32,560 nt of DNA from the NCBI RefSeq assembly GCF_001280005.1, contig NZ_LGDW01000491.1, positions 1 through 32,560 on the forward strand, written 5' to 3'. Numbering within the stretch: the stretch's first letter is position 1; every line of letters starts with the position of its first letter. This document shows, piece by piece, positions 1-6,864 of the stretch. Under the pieces are notes generated by a model. That model ran no database searches. It was not told the DNA's origin and saw nothing but the letters and a program-made list of their open reading frames with translations. The translations under genes were made by a program, and so were the position numbers. The DNA is from Streptomyces sp. NRRL WC-3618. Lineage in GTDB: Bacteria > Actinomycetota > Actinomycetes > Streptomycetales > Streptomycetaceae.

Positions 1-885
1 ACGCGGAGGCTCGACCGGCGGGCTCGGCCAGCCGGAACGGGGGGCGGCCTCCGGGACCCCCCGGCCCGGCCCGTCCTCTCCGGCCGAAAACCCCTCCCGC
101 GAGGACGCGGACGCGGACCCGACGCCGGGCGCGGATGCCGGACGCGGCGGAACATCCCACCCGCCACCGGCGCCCTCCTCCGCACGCAGACCCTCGGGAC
201 TGGCCGCCCGGCCATCTTCACCAGCGTCCACAAACCCGGCACCCGGCACCGAAGACGGGCGCGGCGGAGCGCCCCACGCGCCACCCGTGGCATCAGTGGA
301 TTCCGGGGCCCCGGGGCTGCCGGCTGGTCGGGCACCGTCGCCGGACAGCGCCGGTTTCCGTCCGGGAGCGGGGGGCGTCGGAGGGGTCGGCGGGAGCGGG
401 GTGCGGGTGCGGTCCGTCGGTGGGGGCGGAGTGTGGTTGCGGAAGCCCGGTGGGAAGGTCGCGGGGCCCGGGGGCATCGCGGGCGGCGGCTCCCACGGGG
501 CGCGGGGGCGTCCGGGTCCGCTGCCGCGCGTACCGTCCCACGTCCCGTAGGGGGCGCGGTCGCGCTGCGGCGGGACCCCGGGGCCGGGGGCGCCGGTCGG
601 CGGCTCCGGTGCCCGGCCCTCTCCCAGCCGGCGCCGCACGGGCGCGGCAGACGATGGCGGGGCCGCCTCCCCCAAGTCGTCCCACGCCTCACCCTCCCCG
701 GACGCGGTCTCGCGCCCGAACACCTCGTCGGTCTTGGGGACGTCGACCGTGCCCGACGCCGAGGCGAACCGGTCGTCCAGGGAGTCGCCCGCGGCCGTGG
801 GCCCGGTGTCGTCGGTGGAGTCGTCGTACAACTGCCCCCACCAGTCGTCCTCGTGACCGCTGGACCTCTCCCCCTGCTGGCTCAT
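1..885 (-). CDS. N-terminal part of a Pro/Gly-rich protein (runs off left edge)
   Basis: An uninterrupted minus-strand frame of 295 codons runs from the ATG at 885 to the window edge, so only the N-terminus is present. It starts MSQQGERSSGHEDDWWGQLY, followed by an acidic stretch to about residue 80. After that come more than 200 residues dominated by Pro, Gly, Ala and Arg with no recognisable fold: a long disordered linker. No Shine-Dalgarno lies at a normal distance, but GACAAT ends 7 nt before the ATG, so leaderless transcription is possible (inference). The catalytic part, if any, is outside the window. From memory, similar N-termini occur on streptomycete PP2C-type phosphatase or signalling proteins, but nothing in the visible part proves it. 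That the frame is coding is likely; the function is unknown. Confidence 0.75.
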   Translation of the reverse strand, partial: MSQQGERSSGHEDDWWGQLYDDSTDDTGPTAAGDSLDDRFASASGTVDVPKTDEVFGRETASGEGEAWDDLGEAAPPSSAAPVRRRLGEGRAPEPPTGAPGPGVPPQRDRAPYGTWDGTRGSGPGRPRAPWEPPPAMPPGPATFPPGFRNHTPPPPTDRTRTPLPPTPPTPPAPGRKPALSGDGARPAGSPGAPESTDATGGAWGAPPRPSSVPGAGFVDAGEDGRAASPEGLRAEEGAGGGWDVPPRPASAPGVGSASASSREGFSAGEDGPGRGVPEAAPRSGWPSPPVEPPR

Positions 886-1011
886 GCCCTCGATTGTCCA
901 CCGTATGGGCCGGTTGAAAACGGGGCATCCGCAAAATCCGGCGGGGTGTTCCGTCGTGAACGGCGTGTTCGACGGCGTGTCGGATGACACGGCGAACACC
1001 CGTGCGAACAA

Positions 1012-1055
1012 GTCGCCGGGCGGCCCCACCTCCCACGGGAGAGCCGCCCGGCGAC
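1012..1055. repeat. 13-bp perfect inverted repeat in divergent intergenic region
   Basis: GTCGCCGGGCGGC (1012-1024) and its exact complement (1043-1055) flank an 18-nt loop that contains a smaller TCCC/GGGA hairpin. It sits in the 294-bp gap between the divergent Pro/Gly-rich gene and the DUF456 gene. No recognised gene ends here, so it is not an obvious terminator; a 5' UTR structure or an unannotated small transcript would explain it. Apart from this hairpin I see nothing specific in 886-1179. Confidence 0.6.
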
Positions 1056-1179
1056 GCCGGAGTGACCAGCCACGGTGCGCTCCGATCCGAGTGTGACCCG
1101 TCTGCCTACGGTCTTCCTCGGGTTCCGCTGTGGGCTCCCCTGACCTGCGGCTACCCCCGCTCTCAGGCACGCTGGGCAG

Positions 1180-1662
1180 ATGGGAGCGTGGGATCTCCTG
1201 CTGATCGGCCTGGTGATGTTGTTCGGTCTGTGCGGAGTTCTGTTGCCCGGGGTACCGGGGTCGTGGCTCGTGTGGGCCGCGGTCTCGTGGTGGGCGCTGA
1301 AGGATCCGCGGGCGGTCTCCTGGTGGGTGCTCGTGGGCACGACCGTCGTCCTGTTCCTGTCCCAGGTGGTGCGCTGGCGGCTGCCCCCGCGCCGCCTGCG
1401 CGCGAGCGGCGCCACCCCCCGGATGGCGGTGTACGCGGGGACGGGCGCCCTGCTCGGCTTCTTCCTGTTGCCGGTGCTGGGCGCGATCCCCGGTTTCGTG
1501 GGCGGTGTCTATCTCCACGAGCGGCTGCGGCTGGGCCGGCACCGTGAGGCGGTGGCGTCCGTACGCAGGGCGATGCGGGCGGGCGGCACCAGTGTCCTGG
1601 TGGAGCTCTTCACCTGCCTGCTGATCATGGGCGCCTGGCTGGGCGCCGTTTTCTGGGGCTGA
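1180..1662 (+). CDS. DUF456-family small membrane protein
   Basis: A 160-residue, very hydrophobic protein. Membrane segments are visible at about 5-25, 27-45, 48-65, 87-112 and 135-158. Glycine- and proline-rich helices (VLLPGVPGSWLVW near 21-33, LPVLGAIPGFVGG near 97-109) are typical of the DUF456 family, whose molecular function is unknown; length also fits. The ATG at 1180 has no strong ribosome-binding site. The gene stands alone: its left neighbour is divergent, and the SGNH hydrolase converges on it with 15 bp between stop codons. Family assignment is fairly secure, function is not. Confidence 0.8.
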   Translation: MGAWDLLLIGLVMLFGLCGVLLPGVPGSWLVWAAVSWWALKDPRAVSWWVLVGTTVVLFLSQVVRWRLPPRRLRASGATPRMAVYAGTGALLGFFLLPVLGAIPGFVGGVYLHERLRLGRHREAVASVRRAMRAGGTSVLVELFTCLLIMGAWLGAVFWG

Positions 1663-1677
1663 CGGTCTCCCGACGAC

Positions 1678-2949
1678 TCACAGGCCCCTGAGGTCGGCCA
1701 GGTCGATCGAGTCGGCCAGGGCCCGCATGCCGGCGGCGTTGAAGTGGAGATGGTCGCCGCAGTCGTAGGCGGCCCGCATACGGTAAGGGAACGCCGGGTC
1801 GCGGACGGCGGCGTCGAAGTCGACGACCGCGTCGAAGATGCCGCTGCCCCGGATGACGGCGTTCACCTGACGGCGTACGGATTCATGGGCCCTCCTCCAC
1901 CGGACGTTGCCGCCGTAGGGGGTGATGGTGGCGCCGACGACACGGATGCCGCGCGCGTGGGCGCGGTTCACGAGCGACTTGTAGGCCTGCTCGAAGGCAC
2001 CCGGGACGACCTGTTCCGGGGTGCCGTTGATGTCGTTGACGCCCTCGAACACGATCAGCGCGCGCACCCGGGTCCGCGAGAGGACGTCGGCGTCGAAGCG
2101 GGCCAGGGCGCTCGGGCCGACGTGGTCGAGGAGGACCCGGTTGCCGGAGACACCCGCGTTGAGGACGCCGAGGCGGCGGCTCGGGGGCAGGACGGCGAGC
2201 CGGCGGGCGAGGCGGTCGGGCCAGCGGCGGTTGACGTCGGAGACCGTGTTGCCGCCGTCGGTGAGGGAGTCGCCGAGCGTGACCACGCTGCCGGTCGCGG
2301 GGGCGTCGAGGACGTCGATCCCGGTGACGTAGTACCAGGAGCCGAGTTTCCTGGTGTAGGCGTCGCCTTCCTCCGCCGCGGCCCAATTGCCGCCGGGTGC
2401 GACGAAGTTGGACTGTCTCGCCGCACGGTGGTAGGTCACTGGCCCGGAGTCGCCGGGGGTGTGGACGGTGACGAGCAGGTTGGCTCCGGCCGGTACGGCG
2501 AGCTTGACGGTGTCGGTGACACGGTCCTGGCCCGCCGGGACGGTCACCGTGGGGGCGCCCGCGAAGGTGGCCGTACGCATCGTGCCGGTTTCGGCGTCCG
2601 GGCTCTTCGGTTCGCCCAGTTCCTGGAGGGCGACGGTGACGGCGCCGAGGCGCAGCGGCTTGCTGCCGAGGCGGTTGGTGAGGCGGACGCGCAGCGCGCT
2701 GCCGCCGACGCTGATGTGCAGGACGTTGCGGATGGAGGCGCCGGGCCTGGCCGGGACGGTTCCGGAGGGGGCGGCCTCCCAGGTTCCCGTCCAGACGGGG
2801 GGAACGGGGGTTTCTTGGACGAGGGACGGGCCGGGGGCCGGAGGCGGTGCGGGGGTGCTCCCCGTGCCGGCTCGCGCCGGGGGCGGGACGATCGCCAGGG
2901 CGGTCACCAGGGCTACGAGGGTGTGCCGAACCATGATCGCGCGGGTCAT
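1678..2949 (-). CDS. Secreted SGNH/GDSL-family hydrolase
   Basis: A 423-residue serine esterase-type protein. The N-terminus MTRAIMVRHTLVALVTALAI continuing to about residue 27 (PPARA) is a Sec signal peptide; an ATG at 2934 is an alternative start 5 codons in. Residues ~55-200 form a beta-rich accessory domain (starting VWTGTWEAAPSG) common in actinobacterial GDSL proteins. The catalytic domain shows block I GDSLTDGG (Ser228), block III GVNDI, and the Asp/His pair in DHLHFNAAGM near the C-terminus. It should hydrolyse ester or acetyl groups outside the cell; the substrate cannot be read from sequence. It is divergent from the PPOX gene, with a palindromic candidate operator between them. Longer in-frame starts further upstream overlap the PPOX gene and were rejected. 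Confidence 0.9.
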   Translation of the reverse strand: MTRAIMVRHTLVALVTALAIVPPPARAGTGSTPAPPPAPGPSLVQETPVPPVWTGTWEAAPSGTVPARPGASIRNVLHISVGGSALRVRLTNRLGSKPLRLGAVTVALQELGEPKSPDAETGTMRTATFAGAPTVTVPAGQDRVTDTVKLAVPAGANLLVTVHTPGDSGPVTYHRAARQSNFVAPGGNWAAAEEGDAYTRKLGSWYYVTGIDVLDAPATGSVVTLGDSLTDGGNTVSDVNRRWPDRLARRLAVLPPSRRLGVLNAGVSGNRVLLDHVGPSALARFDADVLSRTRVRALIVFEGVNDINGTPEQVVPGAFEQAYKSLVNRAHARGIRVVGATITPYGGNVRWRRAHESVRRQVNAVIRGSGIFDAVVDFDAAVRDPAFPYRMRAAYDCGDHLHFNAAGMRALADSIDLADLRGL

Positions 2950-3010
2950 GTGCGCATGGATTCCCGGCCGGTCGGCCGCGCCAACGCCCGTGTCACACCC
3001 ATGGCGGCAT

Positions 3011-3030
3011 GCACGTACGTTCGCACGTAC
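3011..3030. promoter_or_regulatory. Candidate operator between divergent SGNH hydrolase and PPOX genes
   Basis: GCACGTAC occurs twice, at 3011-3018 and 3023-3030, one helical turn apart. The inner part is also a dyad: GTACGT (3015-3020), TCGC, ACGTAC (3025-3030). It lies in the 129-bp gap between two divergent starts (2949 and 3079), where a dimeric regulator could act on both. No regulator gene is adjacent; the role is inferred. Confidence 0.4.
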
Positions 3031-3078
3031 ACCCGCGTATTCGCTGCGCCCGGCCCGGCCGCCGTGCTTGGCTGCCGC

Positions 3079-3450
3079 ATGACCGAATTCAGCGCGGCCG
3101 AGCGCGCCTATCTCAGGACCCAGCGGCTGGGACGGCTGGCCACCGTCGATCCCCACGGTCAGCCGCAGGCGAACCCGGTCGGCTTCTTCCCGCAGGACGA
3201 CGGGACGATCCTGATCGGCGGACTCTCGATGGGCCGCACCAAGAAGTGGCGCAACCTGGAGAAGAACCCGAAGGTGGCCCTGGTCGTCGACGACGTGGTG
3301 AGCGTCCGCCCCTGGAAGGTCCGGGGCGTCGACATCCGCGGCGAGGCCGAACTCCTCACGGGTCCACACGAGTTGGGCCCGCACTTCAGCGAGGAGGTGA
3401 TCCGCGTCCATCCGCGGCGTATCCACAGCTGGGGCCTGGAGGAGGACTGA
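3079..3450 (+). CDS. PPOX-class (F420/FMN split-barrel) oxidoreductase
   Basis: A 123-residue protein of the pyridoxamine-phosphate-oxidase-like split beta-barrel fold. It opens with MTEFSAAERAYLRTQRLGRL, followed by LATVDPHGQPQANPVGF, the usual first strands of the actinobacterial F420-dependent PPOX group. A central segment, GLSMGRTKKWRNLEKNPKVA (about 51-70), supplies the basic residues that usually contact cofactor phosphate. The WKVRGVDIRGEAELL segment is also typical, and the length matches the family. It probably works as a small cytoplasmic dimer reducing or binding a flavin or F420-type cofactor; the substrate is unknown. The ATG at 3079 gives the conserved N-terminus. It is transcribed alone and is followed by a hairpin at 3482-3541. 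Confidence 0.88.
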   Translation: MTEFSAAERAYLRTQRLGRLATVDPHGQPQANPVGFFPQDDGTILIGGLSMGRTKKWRNLEKNPKVALVVDDVVSVRPWKVRGVDIRGEAELLTGPHELGPHFSEEVIRVHPRRIHSWGLEED

Positions 3451-3481
3451 CAGCTGTCGGGGTCACGGGGCCGAGGCGGTG

Positions 3482-3541
3482 CCCTCGAACGCCGGACGCC
3501 GGACGCCGGACCGCACTCCCGGCCTGTCCGGCGTCCGAGGG
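3482..3541. terminator. Bidirectional hairpin between convergent PPOX gene and rsgA
   Basis: Arms 3482-3497 and 3526-3541 pair with a single mismatch (core ACGCCGGAC with GTCCGGCGT; outer CCCTCG with CGAGGG). The left arm is part of a run of three tandem ACGCCGG units. It lies between the stop codons of two convergent genes, as expected for a shared terminator. No U-tract, as is normal in Streptomyces. Confidence 0.6.
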
Positions 3542-3560
3542 ACGAGGAACTACCCCTGCG

Positions 3561-4715
3561 CTACCGCTGCCGTCCCCGCTTCGCCTCCATCGCGGCCTTC
3601 CCCACCGCCGCCTTCTTCTTCCAGTCCTTGCGGATCTCCGAACGCATCCGCGCATCGGACTTGGCGATGATGTACTGGTTCTCCCGCAGCAGCTTGCGGT
3701 AGCTGTCGAGACGCCGCACGGCCAGCGCCCCCGAGTCGACCGCCTCCAGCACCGCGCACCCGGGCTCCGCCGTGTGGGCGCAGTCCAGGAAGCGGCAGTC
3801 GGCGGCCAGCTCCTCGATCTCGGCGAAGACCTGCCCCACGCCGGTACCGGCGTCCCAGAGGCCGACGCCGCGCAGCCCCGGGGTGTCGATGAGGACGCCC
3901 CCGCCGGGCAGGGCGAGCAGGTTGCGGGTGGTCGTGGTGTGCCGGCCCTTGCCGTCGGCGTCCCGGGTGGCCTGGACGTCCATGACGTCCACGCCGAGCA
4001 GGGCGTTCGCGAGCGTCGACTTGCCCGCACCGGACTGCCCGAGCAGCACGGCCGTACCGCCGGCGACGACGGCCGCGAGGACGTCGACGCCGTCCCCGTC
4101 GGCGGCGCTGACGGTGAGCACCGGCACGCCGGGGGCGGTGGCCTCCACGTCCTGGACGAGATACGAGAGTGTCGTCGCGTCCGGCACGAGGTCGGCCTTG
4201 GTGAGCACCACGACGGGCTGCGGGCCCGACTCCCAGGAACGTGCCGACGTGTGCAGCAGGGCCTCGCCGTTCGAACAGGACATGGCCAGCGCCAGGAACC
4301 GCTCGATGCGCCCGAGGTCGAGTTCGACCGCGAGCGACACACAGATGACGACGTGATCGACGTTGGTGGCCAGGACCTGGCCCTCGGAACGCTTGGACGA
4401 GGTGGAGCGTACGAAGGCGGATCGGCGGGGCAGCAGTGTCCGCACGTACCGCGGATCGCTGCCCTCGGGGTCGACGGCGACCCAGTCCCCCGTACACACG
4501 ACCTTCATCGGGTCACGCGGGACGACGAACTCGGTGTCGGCACGGACCACGTCGTCCGGGGTGACGACATCGCACATGCCCCGGTCGACCCGTACGACAC
4601 GGCCGGGCACCAGACCCTGAGCCGCGTAGGGCGAGAACTCGGCTTCCCAGTCCGCGTCCCACCCGTAAAGGGCGAGCGCGTGCGCGGAAGGAGCCTCGGA
4701 GGAAGAGAAAGACAA
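3561..4715 (-). CDS. rsgA: Ribosome small subunit-dependent GTPase A (RsgA)
   Basis: A 384-residue circularly permuted GTPase that acts late in 30S subunit maturation. An OB-fold region (about 35-95) precedes the G domain, with motifs in permuted order: G4 TKAD (172-175), G1 GQSGAGKST (226-234), G3 DTPG (277-280). A C-terminal zinc knuckle follows, with Cys307, Cys312, His314 and Cys320, then a basic tail. The start is a TTG at 4715 with a weak upstream GAAGGG. Two oddities: a 22-codon ORF with a far stronger ribosome-binding site lies upstream in the same frame, and residues 145-160 (MSCSNGEALLHTSARS) look like an insertion compared with the streptomycete RsgA sequences I remember, where LALA runs directly into WESG. 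The catalytic motifs are all intact, so the protein should work. Confidence 0.95.
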   Translation of the reverse strand: MSFSSSEAPSAHALALYGWDADWEAEFSPYAAQGLVPGRVVRVDRGMCDVVTPDDVVRADTEFVVPRDPMKVVCTGDWVAVDPEGSDPRYVRTLLPRRSAFVRSTSSKRSEGQVLATNVDHVVICVSLAVELDLGRIERFLALAMSCSNGEALLHTSARSWESGPQPVVVLTKADLVPDATTLSYLVQDVEATAPGVPVLTVSAADGDGVDVLAAVVAGGTAVLLGQSGAGKSTLANALLGVDVMDVQATRDADGKGRHTTTTRNLLALPGGGVLIDTPGLRGVGLWDAGTGVGQVFAEIEELAADCRFLDCAHTAEPGCAVLEAVDSGALAVRRLDSYRKLLRENQYIIAKSDARMRSEIRKDWKKKAAVGKAAMEAKRGRQR

Positions 4716-4775
4716 GGGGAACCCTTCGAAGGGCGGCCCCGGCAGCGCGTCAGGCGCGCGGATGTCGAGTGGCTG

Positions 4776-4844
4776 TCAGCCGGAGACCGCAGGAGTGTGA
4801 ACGACGTACTGAGAGCGGGCACTGCCCTGCGTGACGGCAATCAT
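4776..4844 (-). CDS. 22-codon ORF upstream of and in frame with rsgA (putative leader)
   Basis: The ATG at 4844 is preceded by AGGAGGT with an 8-nt spacer, one of the best ribosome-binding sites in the window. It encodes MIAVTQGSARSQYVVHTPAVSG and stops at TGA. The stop lies 60 nt before the TTG start of rsgA, and both are in the same reading frame with no other stop between. It may be a translated leader controlling rsgA, or the original N-terminus of an extended protein now cut by the stop; readthrough would add a 43-residue extension. I know no family for the peptide. Coding is inferred from the ribosome-binding site alone. Confidence 0.45.
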   Translation of the reverse strand: MIAVTQGSARSQYVVHTPAVSG

Positions 4845-4978
4845 CGAAATGCACCTCCTGCTTTCTTCTTCGTCAAGGCGGTACGCAAGTGGTCTGGACG
4901 CGCGTACCTGTTGGCGGTCCAGAGCGTACGGGAGGGGGGTGCCTCCACGCCACGCCTTTTCTTCGGTGGCCGGGATCA

Positions 4979-5734
4979 CTACTGGTTGATGAAGGCGGCT
5001 CGCGCGACCGGATGATCCGGGGCCAGCAGGAGGGGTCTGCCCTCGGACTGTGCCTCCAGCAAGGGGGCGCGCAGTGTGGAGTCCTGGGCGGCGTACAGGA
5101 CGTGGATGCGGGCGTCCCCCGACCCACGGCGGTCGACGGGTGCGACGGCGACGTTCTCGCCGTTCTCGTCGGTGACCCACAGCTTGAAATCCGCGTACCT
5201 GATCAGGTCGATGTCGGTGATCGGCGTCGGATAGTGATGCACACCCCCGCCTTTCGGCAGCGTGGCGCTGTGCGCGTGGTGGGGCAGGGGGACGCTGGCG
5301 TTGCAGATGGAGTCGGTCCATTCGGCCACGCCGTCGGCGTCCGTTATGGGGGTGTCGAGCAGTTCCCGTATGCCCAGTTCCTCGACCGCCTGCGGGTACG
5401 CCGCGTAGACGCGACGAGCGTTCTGGCGCAGGAGGTCGACTTTGGCCGGGTCGGCGCAGAACTGCGCGGACCATTCGATGCCGGCGAGGTTGCGCACCAT
5501 GAACCATCCGTCGGCGTCCTTCAGCCACAGCCCGCCGCCGTGATGGTCCTCGACGGGCTCCGGGCCGAGGAAGGGGTCCGCCACCGTGGCCAGCATGTCG
5601 TGCATGCGTTTGCGGGACTTCTTGTACTCGGGCGAATCGCTGCGCGGCGCGTGCCCCGGGATGTTGATCTCCCACTTGAGCTGTTCCTCTTCGGTGTGCG
5701 GCAGTGAGCTGTCCACCGTCTCGTGCGTTGCCAT
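4979..5734 (-). CDS. DUF6424-like protein of unknown function
   Basis: A 251-residue soluble protein without signal peptide or membrane segment. The ATG at 5734 was chosen over one 6 codons earlier because GGAGG lies 8 nt before it. The protein is rich in conserved-looking aromatic and charged stretches: GHAPRSDSPEYKKSRKRM near 27-44, EDHHGGGLWLKDADGWFMVR near 62-81, NLAGIEWSAQFC and LPKGGGVHHYPTPI. This resembles a streptomycete family that I believe is DUF6424; the name is from memory. The DHHGGG and GVHHY histidines could bind a metal or sit in an active site (inference). It is the last gene of an apparent operon with the membrane protein 41 nt upstream. Confidence 0.75.
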   Translation of the reverse strand: MATHETVDSSLPHTEEEQLKWEINIPGHAPRSDSPEYKKSRKRMHDMLATVADPFLGPEPVEDHHGGGLWLKDADGWFMVRNLAGIEWSAQFCADPAKVDLLRQNARRVYAAYPQAVEELGIRELLDTPITDADGVAEWTDSICNASVPLPHHAHSATLPKGGGVHHYPTPITDIDLIRYADFKLWVTDENGENVAVAPVDRRGSGDARIHVLYAAQDSTLRAPLLEAQSEGRPLLLAPDHPVARAAFINQ

Positions 5735-5775
5735 GTCGCGTTCCTCCCTCATGGTCGGGAACCGCCGCCGTGCGC

Positions 5776-6864
5776 TCAGGCGGCCGGTTTCTTGCTCGGC
5801 ACGTTCTCCAGTTGCTTCGCCTCGTCCGCGTCCGGATCAGCGGCAAGGAGCTTTTCCGCGCGCGTGTCGATGGTGTGGGTCAGGGCAAGTTGCACGACAC
5901 CGAACACGACCGCGTAGGCGGCGACCTGACGCCAGCTCGTTGGGTCCTTCAGCAGGGGGAGCCAGTCGGTGCCGACCAGAAGAAGACCGGTCACGGCGGT
6001 CAGGGCCCCAATGGGCAGTTTGATCATCTCCTGCCAGAACGGCAGGCTGTACGGGTTCCAGCTGCCGCCCATGCGTTGCAGCCGGCCTGCCATCGGAAGG
6101 GCCGCCCCCAGCATGCCGAGGAGCATCACCAGGCCGGTGTCCTCACCGCTTGGAGCGTGCCCGCCCAGGCATGCCTTCTTCTCACAGACGGGCACTGAGC
6201 CGCTCACCCCGTAGGCGGCGCCCAGCACGGCACCGAGCACGACGAGCAGGATGAAGCCCGCACGGATGAGGCGGTTGCGGAAGTTCCGGCTGCGAACCGC
6301 ACGCTCCTCCTCGACCGCGTAGCCCGCCTCGAGCAGTTCCGCCAGCGCGGCCGGCAGCTCCCGATCGTGTGGTGGCTCAGCGGCGAGCAGGTCGTCGACC
6401 GCCTTGAGCCGGGGATCCGTCGGGCAGAGCGGTCTGACCGTCGCCAGCACGGAGTTGGCGTGCCGACGTGCCCGGCACGGCTCGTACAGGGAGACGATGA
6501 GCACCTCGGCCTCGTGCAAGCACTGGAGCGACCCCTCGTACAACTCGCCGTGCCACCAGCTCATGAACCGGCGCCGACGGGTCCGGTCCTTGCTGCGGCT
6601 GCCGGCACTCTCGATGAGGGTTGCGGCCCTCCGCAGCAGGCAACGGGCACCGACACGCTGCTCACTTGCTCTGACACCGCATACGCAGTTCGTCTCGTCG
6701 GCCTCCCGGCACACCGAGTCGAGTTCGTGCCACAGCACGCAGAGGCGGACCTTGACGCGGTGCTGCCAGGTGTTGGGCCGCTGGGCCGGGCCACCCGGCA
6801 GATGCGGCTGGTCGCCGGGGTTGTCGTGGTCATCGTGGTCCGGCCTGCGGCTGGCCTCAGACAT
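5776..6864 (-). CDS. Membrane protein of an uncharacterised actinobacterial family (4 TM)
   Basis: 362 residues in two parts. Residues 1-~215 are cytosolic, helical and cysteine-rich (CVLWHELDSVCREADETNCVC near 42-62), with the segment WWHGELYEGSLQCLHEAEVL. Residues ~218-335 contain four hydrophobic segments, including GFILLVVLGAVLGAAYGV, LVMLLGMLGAALPM, IGALTAVTGLLLVG and AAYAVVFGVVQLALT. The order of WWxG...LHxAE, a FRNxLI turn into the first helix, a P-x-C loop, and KLPIGALTA before the third helix matches proteins I recognise across Actinobacteria that have no assigned function. Its start overlaps the hydrolase stop by 8 nt (ATGTCTGA), so the two are translationally coupled. That makes a membrane partner for the hydrolase the best guess. 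Confidence 0.8.
   Translation of the reverse strand: MSEASRRPDHDDHDNPGDQPHLPGGPAQRPNTWQHRVKVRLCVLWHELDSVCREADETNCVCGVRASEQRVGARCLLRRAATLIESAGSRSKDRTRRRRFMSWWHGELYEGSLQCLHEAEVLIVSLYEPCRARRHANSVLATVRPLCPTDPRLKAVDDLLAAEPPHDRELPAALAELLEAGYAVEEERAVRSRNFRNRLIRAGFILLVVLGAVLGAAYGVSGSVPVCEKKACLGGHAPSGEDTGLVMLLGMLGAALPMAGRLQRMGGSWNPYSLPFWQEMIKLPIGALTAVTGLLLVGTDWLPLLKDPTSWRQVAAYAVVFGVVQLALTHTIDTRAEKLLAADPDADEAKQLENVPSKKPAA

Noticed and set aside
1744..3450. Long plus-strand frame of 568 codons covering the SGNH hydrolase and ending as the PPOX gene
   Set aside because: Its first ~445 codons are the antisense of a clear signal-peptide/SGNH protein; only the end from 3079 is real, and is annotated separately.
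3009..5015. 668-codon plus-strand frame
   Set aside because: Antisense of rsgA with its catalytic motifs and out of frame with the PPOX gene; Arg/Gly-rich composition typical of GC-driven shadows.
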